Shown here: positions 46,200 through 55,207 of the stretch, piece after piece
Layout of the letters: the number at the start of each line of letters is the position of its first letter
Position numbering within the stretch: position 1 is the stretch's first letter
From: an uncultured Sutterella sp.
Lineage (GTDB): Bacteria; Pseudomonadota; Gammaproteobacteria; Burkholderiales; Burkholderiaceae_F
Reading direction: 5' to 3'
Length of the DNA stretch: 64,000 bases
NCBI GenBank assembly: GCA_900770335.1
Contig: CAAGKD010000105.1
Span: forward strand, 3,284-67,283
Position numbers and translations under genes: made by a program
The notes under the pieces: generated by a model
What the model was told of the DNA's origin: nothing
The model's input: the letters and a program-made list of their open reading frames with translations, nothing else
Databases searched by the model: none

Positions 46200-46664
46200 T
46201 TACTTTTCCTTAAATTTCTTGGAAGTCCCCTGCGCAGAGAGCATGCCGTGCTCACGGAGCTTCTTGCGCAGCGTATTCCGGTTAATGCCAAGTAACTGGG
46301 CCGCCGCGCACTGGTTCTGCCGGCACATCGCCATCGCATAGTCGATGAGAGGCCGTTCGACCGCGTGCACGACGAGATCGTAAAGGGGATGGGGGGCGCG
46401 GCCGTCAAGGCGCGCGAAATAGCGGTCGAGCCGGCGGACCACGACCGCCTCGAGGTCATCGTTGTCGCCGGCGCCGCCGAAGCCGTCGGCGAGCGCCCTG
46501 AGCTCAAGGACCTCCGCCGGCTCCTCTTCATGTCCGGATTCAGCGGGCTCCCCGGCGGACTCGCCGGGCGAGAGCTTTCCGCGGACGGCCATCCTCCGGA
46601 GCTCGGCATACTTCTCGAGCGCAAGGATCGCGGAGACGGCGGCTTCTCTATCGCTCTGGCTCAT
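46200..46664 (-). CDS. fis: Fis-family nucleoid protein with N-terminal extension
   Basis: 154 residues; the Fis core with its DNA-binding helix-turn-helix is at ~100-141 (ERPLIDYAMAMCRQNQCAAAQLLGINRNTLRKKL). Usual Fis in this order is about 77-100 residues, so ~60-70 residues are added, with a Glu-rich segment (~35-55). Fis shapes the nucleoid and activates growth genes. It follows dusB by 57 bases and precedes purH by three. Confidence 0.9.
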   Translation of the reverse strand: MSQSDREAAVSAILALEKYAELRRMAVRGKLSPGESAGEPAESGHEEEPAEVLELRALADGFGGAGDNDDLEAVVVRRLDRYFARLDGRAPHPLYDLVVHAVERPLIDYAMAMCRQNQCAAAQLLGINRNTLRKKLREHGMLSAQGTSKKFKEK

Positions 46665-46721
46665 CGAAACGCTATTTCGGGAGATTCTTCGTGACTGTCT
46701 GAGGTGCGTGCCGCGCCTCGC

Positions 46722-47696
46722 TCAGCCCCCGCCGCTCCGGCGCAGGACGAGCTCCGCGGCAAGCTCCATCTGAAGCGAGGCGTCCTCCTCGCGCAGGATC
46801 GCGGGCAGCGCCTCCCCGGCGCCCGGGAGCGGCTTCAGATAGGCGGCGAGATGCTTTCTGAACGTGCGCATCCCGCGGCGGTCCCCATAGTAGTCGAAAT
46901 GCCTCCGCCTGTGATCGAGGATGACCGCAAGAACTTCCTCGGGCCCGGGCTCGGCGAGCGTCCGCCCGGCGAGCGCCGCGCGGATCCGCGCGAAGAGCCA
47001 GGGCCGCCCGATCGCGGCCCGGCCGATCATGAGCGCGTCCGCATGCGTCTCGGCGAGCGCCGCAAGCGCCTTCTCCGGCGAGTCGACGTCGCCGTTCGCG
47101 GCAACCGGAATGGAGACCGTCCGCTTGACGAGCGCGATCGTCCCGTACTCGGCCTCGCCGCGGAAGGCGTCCTCGCGGGTGCGCCCGTGCACGGCGATCA
47201 TCGCGATCCCCGCGTCCTCGGCCATGCGGGCTAGCGCGGGGGCGTTCCTGTGCGCGCGGTCCCAGCCCGAGCGCATCTTGAGCGTGACGGGAATCGAGAC
47301 CGCTCCGGCGACGGCGCGCATGATCTCGCCGGCGAGCGCCTCGTCGCGCATGAGGGCGCTGCCGCACTCGGCGTGGAGGACCTTCTTCGCGGGGCACCCC
47401 ATGTTGATATCGATGACGTCCGCGCCGTCAGCCTCGGCGGCCCGCGCGGCCTGCGCCATCACCGCGGGATCGGCGCCAAGGAGCTGCACGGCGCGCAGCC
47501 CGCTCTCGCCGGGCTCGACCCAGCGCGTGAGGCTCTTGGCGCGGTCGCGCAGGTCCTCGCGGCTCGCCGTCATCTCGGCGACGGCGTGGTCCGCCCCGAA
47601 GCGCCGGCAGAGCTCGCGGAAGGGCAGGTCCGTGAAGCCCGCCATCGGCGCGAGGATGAGCGCCGGATCAGGGAGCGCATGCGGACCGATTCTCAT
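46722..47696 (-). CDS. dusB: tRNA-dihydrouridine synthase B
   Basis: 324 residues. FMN TIM barrel: LILAPMAGFTDLPFRELCRRFGA, INMGCPAKKVLHAECGSAL with the catalytic Cys, VTLKMRSGWD, AVHGRTREDAF, VAANGDVDSPEKA and MIGRAAIGRPWLF. Reduces uridine to dihydrouridine in tRNA D-loops. ATG overlaps the murU stop by ATGA, tying it to the amgK-murU operon. Confidence 0.96.
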   Translation of the reverse strand: MRIGPHALPDPALILAPMAGFTDLPFRELCRRFGADHAVAEMTASREDLRDRAKSLTRWVEPGESGLRAVQLLGADPAVMAQAARAAEADGADVIDINMGCPAKKVLHAECGSALMRDEALAGEIMRAVAGAVSIPVTLKMRSGWDRAHRNAPALARMAEDAGIAMIAVHGRTREDAFRGEAEYGTIALVKRTVSIPVAANGDVDSPEKALAALAETHADALMIGRAAIGRPWLFARIRAALAGRTLAEPGPEEVLAVILDHRRRHFDYYGDRRGMRTFRKHLAAYLKPLPGAGEALPAILREEDASLQMELAAELVLRRSGGG

Positions 47697-48406
47697 CGCG
47701 CCGCCCTCCCCTCGCAGGAGGCGAGCATCGCCTCGGCGCGGCGCATCTCGGCGAGCGTGCCGACGTTCGCCCAAAGCCCGCGGAAGACCTCGCCGGTCAC
47801 GCGCCCCGCGTCGATCGCGCCGAGCATCCAGGGAAAGAGCTTCGCGCGCCCCTCGGGGACGCCCGCAAAGAGCGCCGGATGGAAGGCCGCGAGGCTCGAG
47901 TAGGTCCAGGCCCCGCCCGGTCCGGGCCGCCGCACGAGCCCGTTCTCGAGCCCGAAGTCCCCCGTCGCGTGGAAGGACGGGTTGGCGACGAGCGCGAGAT
48001 GCGCGAGGGCGCCCTTCGGGCTGAGGCTCCGCGCCCGCTCGGCGAGCGCGCAATAGTCCATGTCCGTGACGATGTCGCCCGCGACGGCGAGGAAGGGCTC
48101 GCTTCCAAGAAGCGGCAGCGCCCGCACGACGCCGCCGCGCGTCTCGAGCGCGTCGCGCGTCTCGAGCCCCTCGACCGACCAGGCGATCCGCACGCCCCAG
48201 CGCGCGCCGTCGCCGAGCTCGGCCATCAGGATCCGCGCGCCGTGCGCGGCGTTGATGACGATCTCCGTCACGCCGGCCCGGCGCAGGCTCAGGATCTGCC
48301 GCACGACCATCGGCTCGCCCGCGACGCGCGCGAGCGGCTTGGGGGCGATCTGCGTGAGGGGCCTCAGGCGCCGGCCCTCGCCGGCGCAGAGAATCAGGGC
48401 GCGCAT
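47693..48406 (-). CDS. murU: N-acetylmuramate alpha-1-phosphate uridylyltransferase
   Basis: 237 residues. Nucleotidyltransferase with LILCAGEGRRLRPLT (NTP loop), KPLARVAGEPMV and the metal-binding VAGDIVTDMDY. MurU makes UDP-MurNAc from MurNAc-1-phosphate, bypassing de novo MurA/MurB synthesis. It sits 11 bases after amgK, its partner kinase, and overlaps dusB. The pairing with AmgK supports MurU over other sugar-nucleotidyl transferases. Confidence 0.93.
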   Translation of the reverse strand: MRALILCAGEGRRLRPLTQIAPKPLARVAGEPMVVRQILSLRRAGVTEIVINAAHGARILMAELGDGARWGVRIAWSVEGLETRDALETRGGVVRALPLLGSEPFLAVAGDIVTDMDYCALAERARSLSPKGALAHLALVANPSFHATGDFGLENGLVRRPGPGGAWTYSSLAAFHPALFAGVPEGRAKLFPWMLGAIDAGRVTGEVFRGLWANVGTLAEMRRAEAMLASCEGRAAR

Positions 48407-48417
48407 CCCGGGCCGCC

Positions 48418-49422
48418 TCAGAAGGTGTAGCCCGCGCGCTCGCTCACGCCCTCAAGCTCCTCGAGAAGATGCTTGAGGGGCGAGAGCTCGATGTAGCGGC
48501 CCGCGGTCTGGCGCGCATAGGCCATGAAGCGCGGCGTGTCCGCGAGGTACTTCGGTTTGCCGTCGCGGTAGTTGATGCGCGCGAAGATGCCGAGCACCTT
48601 GAGGTGGCGCTGCAGCCCCATGAACTCGACGCTGCGGTAGAAGGCGCCGAAGTCCGCGGCGACGGGCAGCCCCGCCTTCCTCGCCTTCTCCCAGTAGCGG
48701 ATCGTGACGTCAAGGACGAACGACTCGTCCCAGCTCACGAAGGCGTCGCGCAGGAGCGAGGCGATGTCGTACGTGATCGGCCCCATGAGCGCGTCCTGGA
48801 AGTCGAGCACGCCCGGCATGGGCTCGCAGACCATGAGGTTTCTCGGCATGAAGTCGCGATGCACGAAGACGACCGGATCGGCGAGGTTCACCTTGACGAT
48901 CGCCTCGCAGGTCATGTCCCACCACTTCCTGCGCTTCTCGTCCCACTCGACGCCGCAGTGCCGGCGCACGTACCACTCCGGGAAGAGTCCGAGCTCGCGC
49001 ATGAGCACGGCGCGGTCGTAGGGAGGCAGAACGCCCGGGCGCGAGGCGAGCTGCCAGCGCACGAGGGCGCTCGTCGCGGCGTCCATGAGGCGGGCGGCGT
49101 TGCCCTCATTGATGACATCGAGGTACGTCTCGCGGCCGAGATCGGAGAGGATCGCGAACCCGAGGCACTCGTCAGCGGCGAGGATCCTCGGCACGTTGAC
49201 GCCCGCCGCGGCCATGAGCGCGTCCACCTTGAGGAAGGCCGGCAGATTCTCATGCTCCGGAGGCGCGTCCATGACGATCAGCGTCCCCGCCTTCGCGTTC
49301 ACGCGGAAGTACCGGCGGAAGCTCGCGTCGGCGCTCGCCGGCGCGAGGGTGTCGAGGTCAAGCCCTAGCGCGCCGGCCTGCGCCGCGAGCCAGATTTCGA
49401 GGGCTTCGTCGCGTTCTGTCAT
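48418..49422 (-). CDS. amgK: Anomeric MurNAc/GlcNAc kinase AmgK
   Basis: 334 residues of the aminoglycoside-phosphotransferase fold. Catalytic loop VFVHRDFMPRNLMV and metal-binding VLDFQDALMGPITYD are clear. AmgK phosphorylates MurNAc at C1 in cell-wall recycling. ATG 49422 has AGGAGG 13 bases upstream. First gene of amgK-murU-dusB-fis-purH and divergent from lptD, as in several Pseudomonadota. Confidence 0.94.
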   Translation of the reverse strand: MTERDEALEIWLAAQAGALGLDLDTLAPASADASFRRYFRVNAKAGTLIVMDAPPEHENLPAFLKVDALMAAAGVNVPRILAADECLGFAILSDLGRETYLDVINEGNAARLMDAATSALVRWQLASRPGVLPPYDRAVLMRELGLFPEWYVRRHCGVEWDEKRRKWWDMTCEAIVKVNLADPVVFVHRDFMPRNLMVCEPMPGVLDFQDALMGPITYDIASLLRDAFVSWDESFVLDVTIRYWEKARKAGLPVAADFGAFYRSVEFMGLQRHLKVLGIFARINYRDGKPKYLADTPRFMAYARQTAGRYIELSPLKHLLEELEGVSERAGYTF

Positions 49423-49551
49423 GGTGTGATTCAGGCCTCCTGCCTGGGAAGGATTCATCGGAAGCGGTTCCGGAATTGGCGCGGCGGAGCCGCTGATAAA
49501 ATCCCGGAGGGCGAAGGCGTCCCTTCGTCCCCGAAGCCGACTATTTTACTT

Positions 49552-49569
49552 GGCCTCCCCCGGGAGGCC
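49552..49569 (+). promoter_or_regulatory. Hairpin at the lptD ribosome binding site
   Basis: GGCCTCCC-CC-GGGAGGCC, ending 12 bases before the lptD ATG. The right arm contains GGGAGG, the only Shine-Dalgarno-like sequence, so folding would hide it. Confidence 0.45.
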
Positions 49570-49581
49570 CCCAGATCTTCC

Positions 49582-51909
49582 ATGTTCCTGCCTCCCGTCA
49601 GAGCGATCGTGCTCAGCGTGGCCGCCGCGCTCGCCGCCTTCGGCGCGGTCGCGCGCGCCGAGGCCGCAGACGCGCCCCGAAGCGCCGTGCGGCTCCGCCT
49701 TGATTCCGTCACCTCGCTCGACCCCTCGCGCGCGCAGCCCGAGGGCGACGCGATGAGCGTCGTGAGCGCCGAGCGCATCGAGGGCAGCCCCGAGGACGAG
49801 CTCCACCTGATCGGCGACGCCGAAGTGCGCCGCGGCGGCGCCGTGCTCACCGCGGACCGCATCACCTACCGCCAGCAGACCGATGAGGTGACGGCGACGG
49901 GCAACGCGCGGATCTCGCGCCAGGGCGCGAGCTTCGCCGGCCCCGTCATGAGCTTCCGGCTCACGTCGCGCTCCGGAACGATGGAGGACGCGCAGTGGGA
50001 GTACGCGCCGAGAAACCTCCGCGGCTGTGCGAAGAACGTGAAGTTTCTCTCGGGCGACCGCACGACGTTCGAGGACGCCACCGTCACGACGTGCAAGCGC
50101 GGCGAGGAGGCCTGGTTCATCGGCCTGAGCGAGCTCGAGCTTGACGAGTACGACCAGACCGCGACGGGCACGGGCGCCGTTCTGCACTTCCAGGGCCTGC
50201 CGATCCTCGCCTCGCCCTGGTTCTCGTTTCCCGTCGGAACGGAGCGCCGCTCGGGCCTGCTCACGCCCACCTACGGCATGAGCTCCACGCGCGGCGTCGA
50301 CTTCTCCATTCCGTACTACTTCAACATCGCGCCCAACTACGACTACACCCTCACGCCCCGCGTGATGACCAAGCGAGGCCTCATGCTCGGCAACGAGGCG
50401 CGCGTGCTCGTCGACGACTTCGCCGCCCAGGTGAACCTCGACTGGCTGCCCGAGGACCGGCCCTCCCGGGAGAACCGCTGGGCCACGCGCGTGCAGGCGA
50501 GCTACTCCTCGGGCAGGCTTGGCGCGAGCGTCGACTACAACCGCGTCTCGGACGACGACTTCATCTCGGACTTCTCGGGCAGCATCCGCGAGTCGTCCGA
50601 AACGATCCTGCCGCAGAACTACGCGCTCACCTGGACGGACGAGTACTGGAACACGTCGCTGCGCGTGACGAAGAACCAGACCCTCATGGTGAACGGCATC
50701 CGGACCCTCATCCCCTATGAGCGCGTCCCGCAGTTCACCTTCAAGGGGTTCGTCGCGGACTGGAAGGGCTTCGAATTCTCAACGATGCTCGACGCGACGC
50801 GCTTCACGCATCCGTCGTTCCTCGGGGGCACGCGCGTCGTGGCGAGCCAGTCCGTGAGCCGCCCCCTGCGGGGCGCGGGCTGGTTCGTGATTCCGAAGGC
50901 CGAGTTCATGGGCGCCTGGTACCAGCTCTCCGACATGGAGCGCGAGCGCGAGTTCGGCAACAGGAGTCCGAGCCGCTACACGCCGACGCTCACGCTCGAC
51001 GCGGGGCTTGAGTTCGAGCGCGACGCGAGCTTCTTCGGGCGCGAGGCCTACCAGACGCTCGAGCCGCGGATCTACTACGCCTACACGCCCTACCGCAACC
51101 AGGACGACATCCCGATCTTCGACTCCTCGGTGATGGACCTCTCCTTCGCGACGCTCTTCACGCCGAACCTCTACTCGGGCTACGACCGCGTCTCGGAGGC
51201 CAACCAGCTCACCACCGTCGTCTCGACGCGCTACATCGACCGCGCGAGCGGCCTTGAGCTCTTCCGGGCGAGCATCGGCCAGCGCCAGTACTTCTCCGAC
51301 CAGAACGTCCGGTTCCTGCCCGACGACGTGAACAAATGGCAGTTCCGCCACGGCTACTACAGCTCCGTCACGGAGCCCAACACGGACGTGAGGAGCGACC
51401 TCCTCGCGAGCGTGGGCGCGCGCCTCACGCAGTCGCTCTACGGGTCGGCCTCGACCCAGTACTCGACCTCGCTCAACCGCGTCGTCAACGTCAAGACGGG
51501 CGTCACGTGGCAGCCCAGGCGCATGTCCACGCTCGGCCTCTACTACCGCTACAACCGCTCGGCCGACGTGAACGACGACATCAAGCAGATCGACCTGCAG
51601 ATGCAGTGGCCGATCTCGGGGCGCCTCTACGGCCTGTTCCGCTACAACTACTCGCTCCTCACGAAGAAGCCCATCGAGATGATCGGCGGCGTCGAGTACA
51701 TCCACGACTGCTGGACGATGCGCTTCGCCGCGCAGCGCTACACCACGGCCGCCAACGAGAAGGAGTCCAACTTCTTCTTACAACTTGAGCTCTACGGCCT
51801 CGGTAGCATTGGCATCAATCCGATCACAGAGTTGCGCCGCAACATCCGCGGCTATCAGGCGACGGGCCCGCTCCCGAGCGCCACGGGTCCCTATGACTAC
51901 TATGACTAA
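49582..51909 (+). CDS. lptD: LPS-assembly outer-membrane protein LptD
   Basis: 775 residues. Signal peptide (~1-28, ends ARAEA), periplasmic OstA/LptA-like jellyroll (~45-160: IEGSPEDELHLIGDAEVRRGG, ITYRQQTDEVTATGNARIS), then the large beta-barrel with aromatic strands ending in PYDYYD. Cysteines at LRGC, TTCK and HDCW fit the disulfide pattern. LptD inserts LPS in the outer leaflet with LptE. ATG 49582 starts the signal peptide; the frame runs further upstream without a signal. Overlaps surA. Confidence 0.95.
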   Translation: MFLPPVRAIVLSVAAALAAFGAVARAEAADAPRSAVRLRLDSVTSLDPSRAQPEGDAMSVVSAERIEGSPEDELHLIGDAEVRRGGAVLTADRITYRQQTDEVTATGNARISRQGASFAGPVMSFRLTSRSGTMEDAQWEYAPRNLRGCAKNVKFLSGDRTTFEDATVTTCKRGEEAWFIGLSELELDEYDQTATGTGAVLHFQGLPILASPWFSFPVGTERRSGLLTPTYGMSSTRGVDFSIPYYFNIAPNYDYTLTPRVMTKRGLMLGNEARVLVDDFAAQVNLDWLPEDRPSRENRWATRVQASYSSGRLGASVDYNRVSDDDFISDFSGSIRESSETILPQNYALTWTDEYWNTSLRVTKNQTLMVNGIRTLIPYERVPQFTFKGFVADWKGFEFSTMLDATRFTHPSFLGGTRVVASQSVSRPLRGAGWFVIPKAEFMGAWYQLSDMEREREFGNRSPSRYTPTLTLDAGLEFERDASFFGREAYQTLEPRIYYAYTPYRNQDDIPIFDSSVMDLSFATLFTPNLYSGYDRVSEANQLTTVVSTRYIDRASGLELFRASIGQRQYFSDQNVRFLPDDVNKWQFRHGYYSSVTEPNTDVRSDLLASVGARLTQSLYGSASTQYSTSLNRVVNVKTGVTWQPRRMSTLGLYYRYNRSADVNDDIKQIDLQMQWPISGRLYGLFRYNYSLLTKKPIEMIGGVEYIHDCWTMRFAAQRYTTAANEKESNFFLQLELYGLGSIGINPITELRRNIRGYQATGPLPSATGPYDYYD

Positions 51910-53320
51910 GACTTTCCGCATCTCCGCCCTTTCCGCCCTCACCGCCGCCGCGCTCGGCCTGTCCGCCGCGGCCGCAGGGGCCGCGAGCATCATGGACGGC
52001 GCCGCGCCCGCCGCGGAGCCCGCCGTGACGCTCTCCGCGCCGACGGACGCCTCCGCGGGGACCCTCGAGGCCGGCGAGCTCGACCGCATCGTCGCCGTCA
52101 TCAACAGCGACGTCATCACCGAGCACGAGCTCGAGCAGCGCGTCCACACGGTCGCGATCAACCTGCGCCGCCAGAACATCCAGCTCCCGCCCATGGACCT
52201 GCTCCGAGCCCAGGTCCTCGAGCGCCTCATCTCCGAGCGCGCCATCCTGCAGCGCGCCCGCCAGACCGGCATCCGCGTCGACGACCAGATGGTGAACGCC
52301 TCGATCGAGCAGATCGCGCGCCAGAACAGCCTCACGGTCGAGGAGCTCCGGCAGCGCCTGCTCGCCGACGGCGTGACCTTCGCCTCGTTCCGCAATGAGA
52401 TCCGTGACGAGATCACGACGACGCGCCTGCGCGAGCGCGAGGTGACCGAGAAGATCGAGATCAACGACAGCGAGATCGACGCCTTCCTCGCCGAGCAGGC
52501 GGGCTTCAAGGGTGACGACACGACCGAGTACCGCGTCGAGCACATCCTGCTGCCCGTCGCGACGACCGAGGAGAACGACTCCGTGCGCCGCGCGGCCGAA
52601 TCGATCGCCGAGCGCGCGCGCAAGGGCGAGGACTTCGCCTCGCTCGCCGCCTCGTTCTCGCGCGCCGATGACGCGCTCTCCGGGGGCGACCTCGGCTGGC
52701 GGTCCCTGCCCGACCTTCCGACGGTCTTCGGCGAGGCGATGCGCGAGCATCCGAACGAAAAGGTCCTCGTCACGAGCTCCAAGAACGCCTGGCACGTCAT
52801 CAAGGTCGCCGACAAGCGCGACGGCGTGCAGGCCAAGCTCGGCGGCGGCCCGGTCGAGCAGACCCACGCCCGCCACATCCTGATGTTCGTCTCGGACATC
52901 ACGCCTGAGGCGGACGTCATCCGCCGACTCAACGACATCCGCGCCCGCATCGCCGCGGGCGAAGCGGACTTCGCCACGATGGCGCGCCTGCACTCGGTCG
53001 ACTCCACGGCCACCCGCGGCGGCGACCTCGGCTGGGTGCAGTCGGGCGACACCGTGCCCGAGTTCGAGTCGGCCATGGCGGGCCTCAAGGACGGAGAGAT
53101 CTCCGAGCCGGTCCGCACGCCCTACGGCTACCACCTCATCCAGGTGGTCGAGCGCCGCACCGAGAAGGCGGGCAACCCCGAGCGCGTGCGCGTCGCCGCC
53201 CGCCAGGCCATCCGCCAGAAGAAGCTCGCCGAGGCGAGCTACAACTGGGAACGTGAGCTGCGCGACGAGGCCTACGTCGAGATCCGCGACGCCCAGCTCA
53301 AGGAGGCGCTGCGCCGCTGA
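51902..53320 (+). CDS. surA: Periplasmic chaperone/peptidyl-prolyl isomerase SurA
   Basis: 472 residues. Signal peptide (~1-27), SurA N-terminal chaperone domain (IVAVINSDVITEHELEQRV), and two parvulin domains with EYRVEHILLPVATTEEN and THARHILMFVSDIT, each followed by GGDLGWR/GGDLGWV. SurA chaperones barrel proteins, notably LptD. ATG 51902 overlaps lptD by eight bases; ATG 51893 is an in-frame alternative. Part of the lptD-surA-pdxA-rsmA cluster. Confidence 0.95.
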   Translation: MTKTFRISALSALTAAALGLSAAAAGAASIMDGAAPAAEPAVTLSAPTDASAGTLEAGELDRIVAVINSDVITEHELEQRVHTVAINLRRQNIQLPPMDLLRAQVLERLISERAILQRARQTGIRVDDQMVNASIEQIARQNSLTVEELRQRLLADGVTFASFRNEIRDEITTTRLREREVTEKIEINDSEIDAFLAEQAGFKGDDTTEYRVEHILLPVATTEENDSVRRAAESIAERARKGEDFASLAASFSRADDALSGGDLGWRSLPDLPTVFGEAMREHPNEKVLVTSSKNAWHVIKVADKRDGVQAKLGGGPVEQTHARHILMFVSDITPEADVIRRLNDIRARIAAGEADFATMARLHSVDSTATRGGDLGWVQSGDTVPEFESAMAGLKDGEISEPVRTPYGYHLIQVVERRTEKAGNPERVRVAARQAIRQKKLAEASYNWERELRDEAYVEIRDAQLKEALRR

Positions 53321-53362
53321 CGCGCCTGCGGGCGGCGTCCGTTCTTGAGGATTCTTCACGCA

Positions 53363-53390
53363 GGGAGGACGGCGGCTTCGCCGTCCTCCC
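53363..53390 (+). terminator. Strong hairpin between surA and pdxA
   Basis: Perfect 12-base stem GGGAGGACGGCG with its complement and loop GCTT, followed by GTCGTTTCGG. Only a short T run, so it may attenuate rather than stop transcription. Confidence 0.6.
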
Positions 53391-53412
53391 GTCGTTTCGG
53401 GAGACTTTTCCG

Positions 53413-54393
53413 ATGACCACTCTCAGAAAACCCCTGGCGATCACGACGGGCGAGCCCGCCGGCATCGGCCCGGAGGTCTCCGTGCGGGCCGCCTGGGCCT
53501 CGCGCGACCCCGTCATCCTCGTAGGCGACCGCGGGATGCTGCTCGACGAGGCGAAGCGCCTCGGCCTTCCCGCGACGCCCCCGGCGAGCGTTTCCTTCCG
53601 GCACGTTCCGCTCGCCGCAAGGCCCGTTCCGGGCAGGCTCGACGTCGCGAACGCCCCCTACGTCGTCGCCACGCTCCGCGCGGCCCATGAGCTTGCCGCA
53701 GGGGGCGAGGCGGGCGGCATTGTCACCGCCCCCGTGCAGAAGAGCATTCTCATCGAGGCGGGCAACCGCTTCACGGGGCACACGGAGTTCTTCGCCGAGG
53801 CCGCGGGCGTGAAGCGCGTGGTCATGATGCTCGTCTCGTCCCCGAGAAGGGACGCCCTCAAGGTGGCGCTCGCGACGACGCACCTGCCGCTTCGCGAGGT
53901 GCCCGACGCCATCACGAGCGAGCTGCTCGCGAAGGTGATCGGCATCCTGCGCGGCGAGCTTGTCCGCTCCTACGGCATCCCCCGCCCCGTCATCGCCGTC
54001 GCCGGCCTCAACCCGCACGCGGGCGAGAGCGGCCACATGGGCCGCGAGGAGATCGAGGTGATCGAGCCCGCGCTCGAGCGCCTGCGCGACGACGCCTCGG
54101 AGCTCGTCGGGCCGTTGCCCGCCGACACGATCTTCGTCCCGGGCAAGATGAGCCGGTGGGACGCCGTGCTCTGCATGTACCATGACCAGGGGCTCCCCAC
54201 GCTCAAGCACGTCGGCTTCGCCGAGGGCGTCAACGTCACGCTCGGCCTGCCCTACGTGCGCACCTCGGTCGACCACGGCACGGCGCTTGACATCGCCGGC
54301 CGCGGCGTCGCCGACGCCCGCAGCATGACTGCGGCCCTCGAACTCGCTCACACGCTCGTTTGGAACAGGAACCGTGACTCAGCAATGGCTTGA
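53413..54393 (+). CDS. pdxA: 4-hydroxythreonine-4-phosphate dehydrogenase
   Basis: 326 residues. Family motifs ITTGEPAGIGPEV, VTAPVQKSILIEAGNRFTGHTEFFAE, metal-binding HAGESGHMGREE and the C-terminal MYHDQGLPTLKHVGF and TSVDHGTALDIAGRG. NAD-dependent step of the DXP-dependent pyridoxal phosphate pathway. ATG 53413 begins right after the hairpin. Overlaps rsmA by 20 bases. Confidence 0.97.
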   Translation: MTTLRKPLAITTGEPAGIGPEVSVRAAWASRDPVILVGDRGMLLDEAKRLGLPATPPASVSFRHVPLAARPVPGRLDVANAPYVVATLRAAHELAAGGEAGGIVTAPVQKSILIEAGNRFTGHTEFFAEAAGVKRVVMMLVSSPRRDALKVALATTHLPLREVPDAITSELLAKVIGILRGELVRSYGIPRPVIAVAGLNPHAGESGHMGREEIEVIEPALERLRDDASELVGPLPADTIFVPGKMSRWDAVLCMYHDQGLPTLKHVGFAEGVNVTLGLPYVRTSVDHGTALDIAGRGVADARSMTAALELAHTLVWNRNRDSAMA

Positions 54394-55183
54394 AGGGCAC
54401 CGCGCCCGCAAACGCTTCGGACAGAACTTTCTTCACGACCGCCACTGGATCGAGCGGATCGCCCGTTCGATCGACCCGCGCCCGGGCGATGAGCTCATCG
54501 AGATCGGCCCGGGCCAGGCCGCGCTCACGCGCGAGGTGGTGAGCCTCGCCGGGCGCGAGACGGCCGTGGAGATCGACCGCGATCTCGCGGCCTTTCTGCG
54601 CACGCAGTTTCCGCCTGAATCGCTCGAGCTCATCGAGGCCGATGCGCTCACGCTCGACTGGCCGGGGATCCTTCCGGGCAGACGCCTGCGCATCTTCGGC
54701 AACCTCCCCTACAACATCTCCTCGCCCATCCTCTTCGCGCTCCTGCCCGCGGCGGGCCGCGTGATCGACCAGCACTTCATGCTCCAGCGCGAGGTCGTCG
54801 ACCGCATGATCGCCGCTCCGGGTACGAAGACCTACGGACGGCTCTCGGTGATGCTCCAGCACCGCTACGTCATGCACAAGCTCTTTGACGTCCCGCCCGG
54901 AGCCTTCACGCCCGCCCCGAAGGTGACCTCTTCGATCGTGCGCATGGTGCCGCGTCCCGAGGCGGAGATCCCCAAAACGGACTTCACGCTCTTCGGCGAG
55001 CTCGTCGCCGCGGCCTTCCAGCAGCGCAGGAAGACGCTGCGCAACGCCGTGAGCGCCTTCCTAGACGAAGCCGGAATCGAGGCGGCGGGAGTGAGCCCGA
55101 CCGCCCGCGCCGAGACGCTCGGAGTCAATGAGTTCGTGCGGCTCGCCAACGAGGCCGTCAGGCGCCGGTCGACGCAGGGCTGA
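54374..55183 (+). CDS. rsmA: 16S rRNA (A1518/A1519-N6)-dimethyltransferase
   Basis: 269 residues, KsgA type. Motif RKRFGQNFLHDRHWIERI, SAM site EIGPGQAALT, catalytic FGNLPYNISSP and VMLQHRY, with the C-terminal QQRRKTLRN. Dimethylates two adenines in helix 45 during 30S maturation. GTG start at 54374, inside pdxA. The pdxA-rsmA overlap matches the canonical cluster. Confidence 0.97.
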   Translation: MTQQWLEGHRARKRFGQNFLHDRHWIERIARSIDPRPGDELIEIGPGQAALTREVVSLAGRETAVEIDRDLAAFLRTQFPPESLELIEADALTLDWPGILPGRRLRIFGNLPYNISSPILFALLPAAGRVIDQHFMLQREVVDRMIAAPGTKTYGRLSVMLQHRYVMHKLFDVPPGAFTPAPKVTSSIVRMVPRPEAEIPKTDFTLFGELVAAAFQQRRKTLRNAVSAFLDEAGIEAAGVSPTARAETLGVNEFVRLANEAVRRRSTQG

Positions 55184-55207
55184 CCGGCCGCCGGTCTCCC
55201 GAAGCGG

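Noticed and set aside
43167..46295. A very long open frame on plus, over 1,000 codons, opposite purH and tolB.
   Set aside because: It is the shadow of high-GC genes on the other strand; its composition is Arg/Glu/Asp/Ala-rich without motifs, and the opposite strand has full PurH and TolB.
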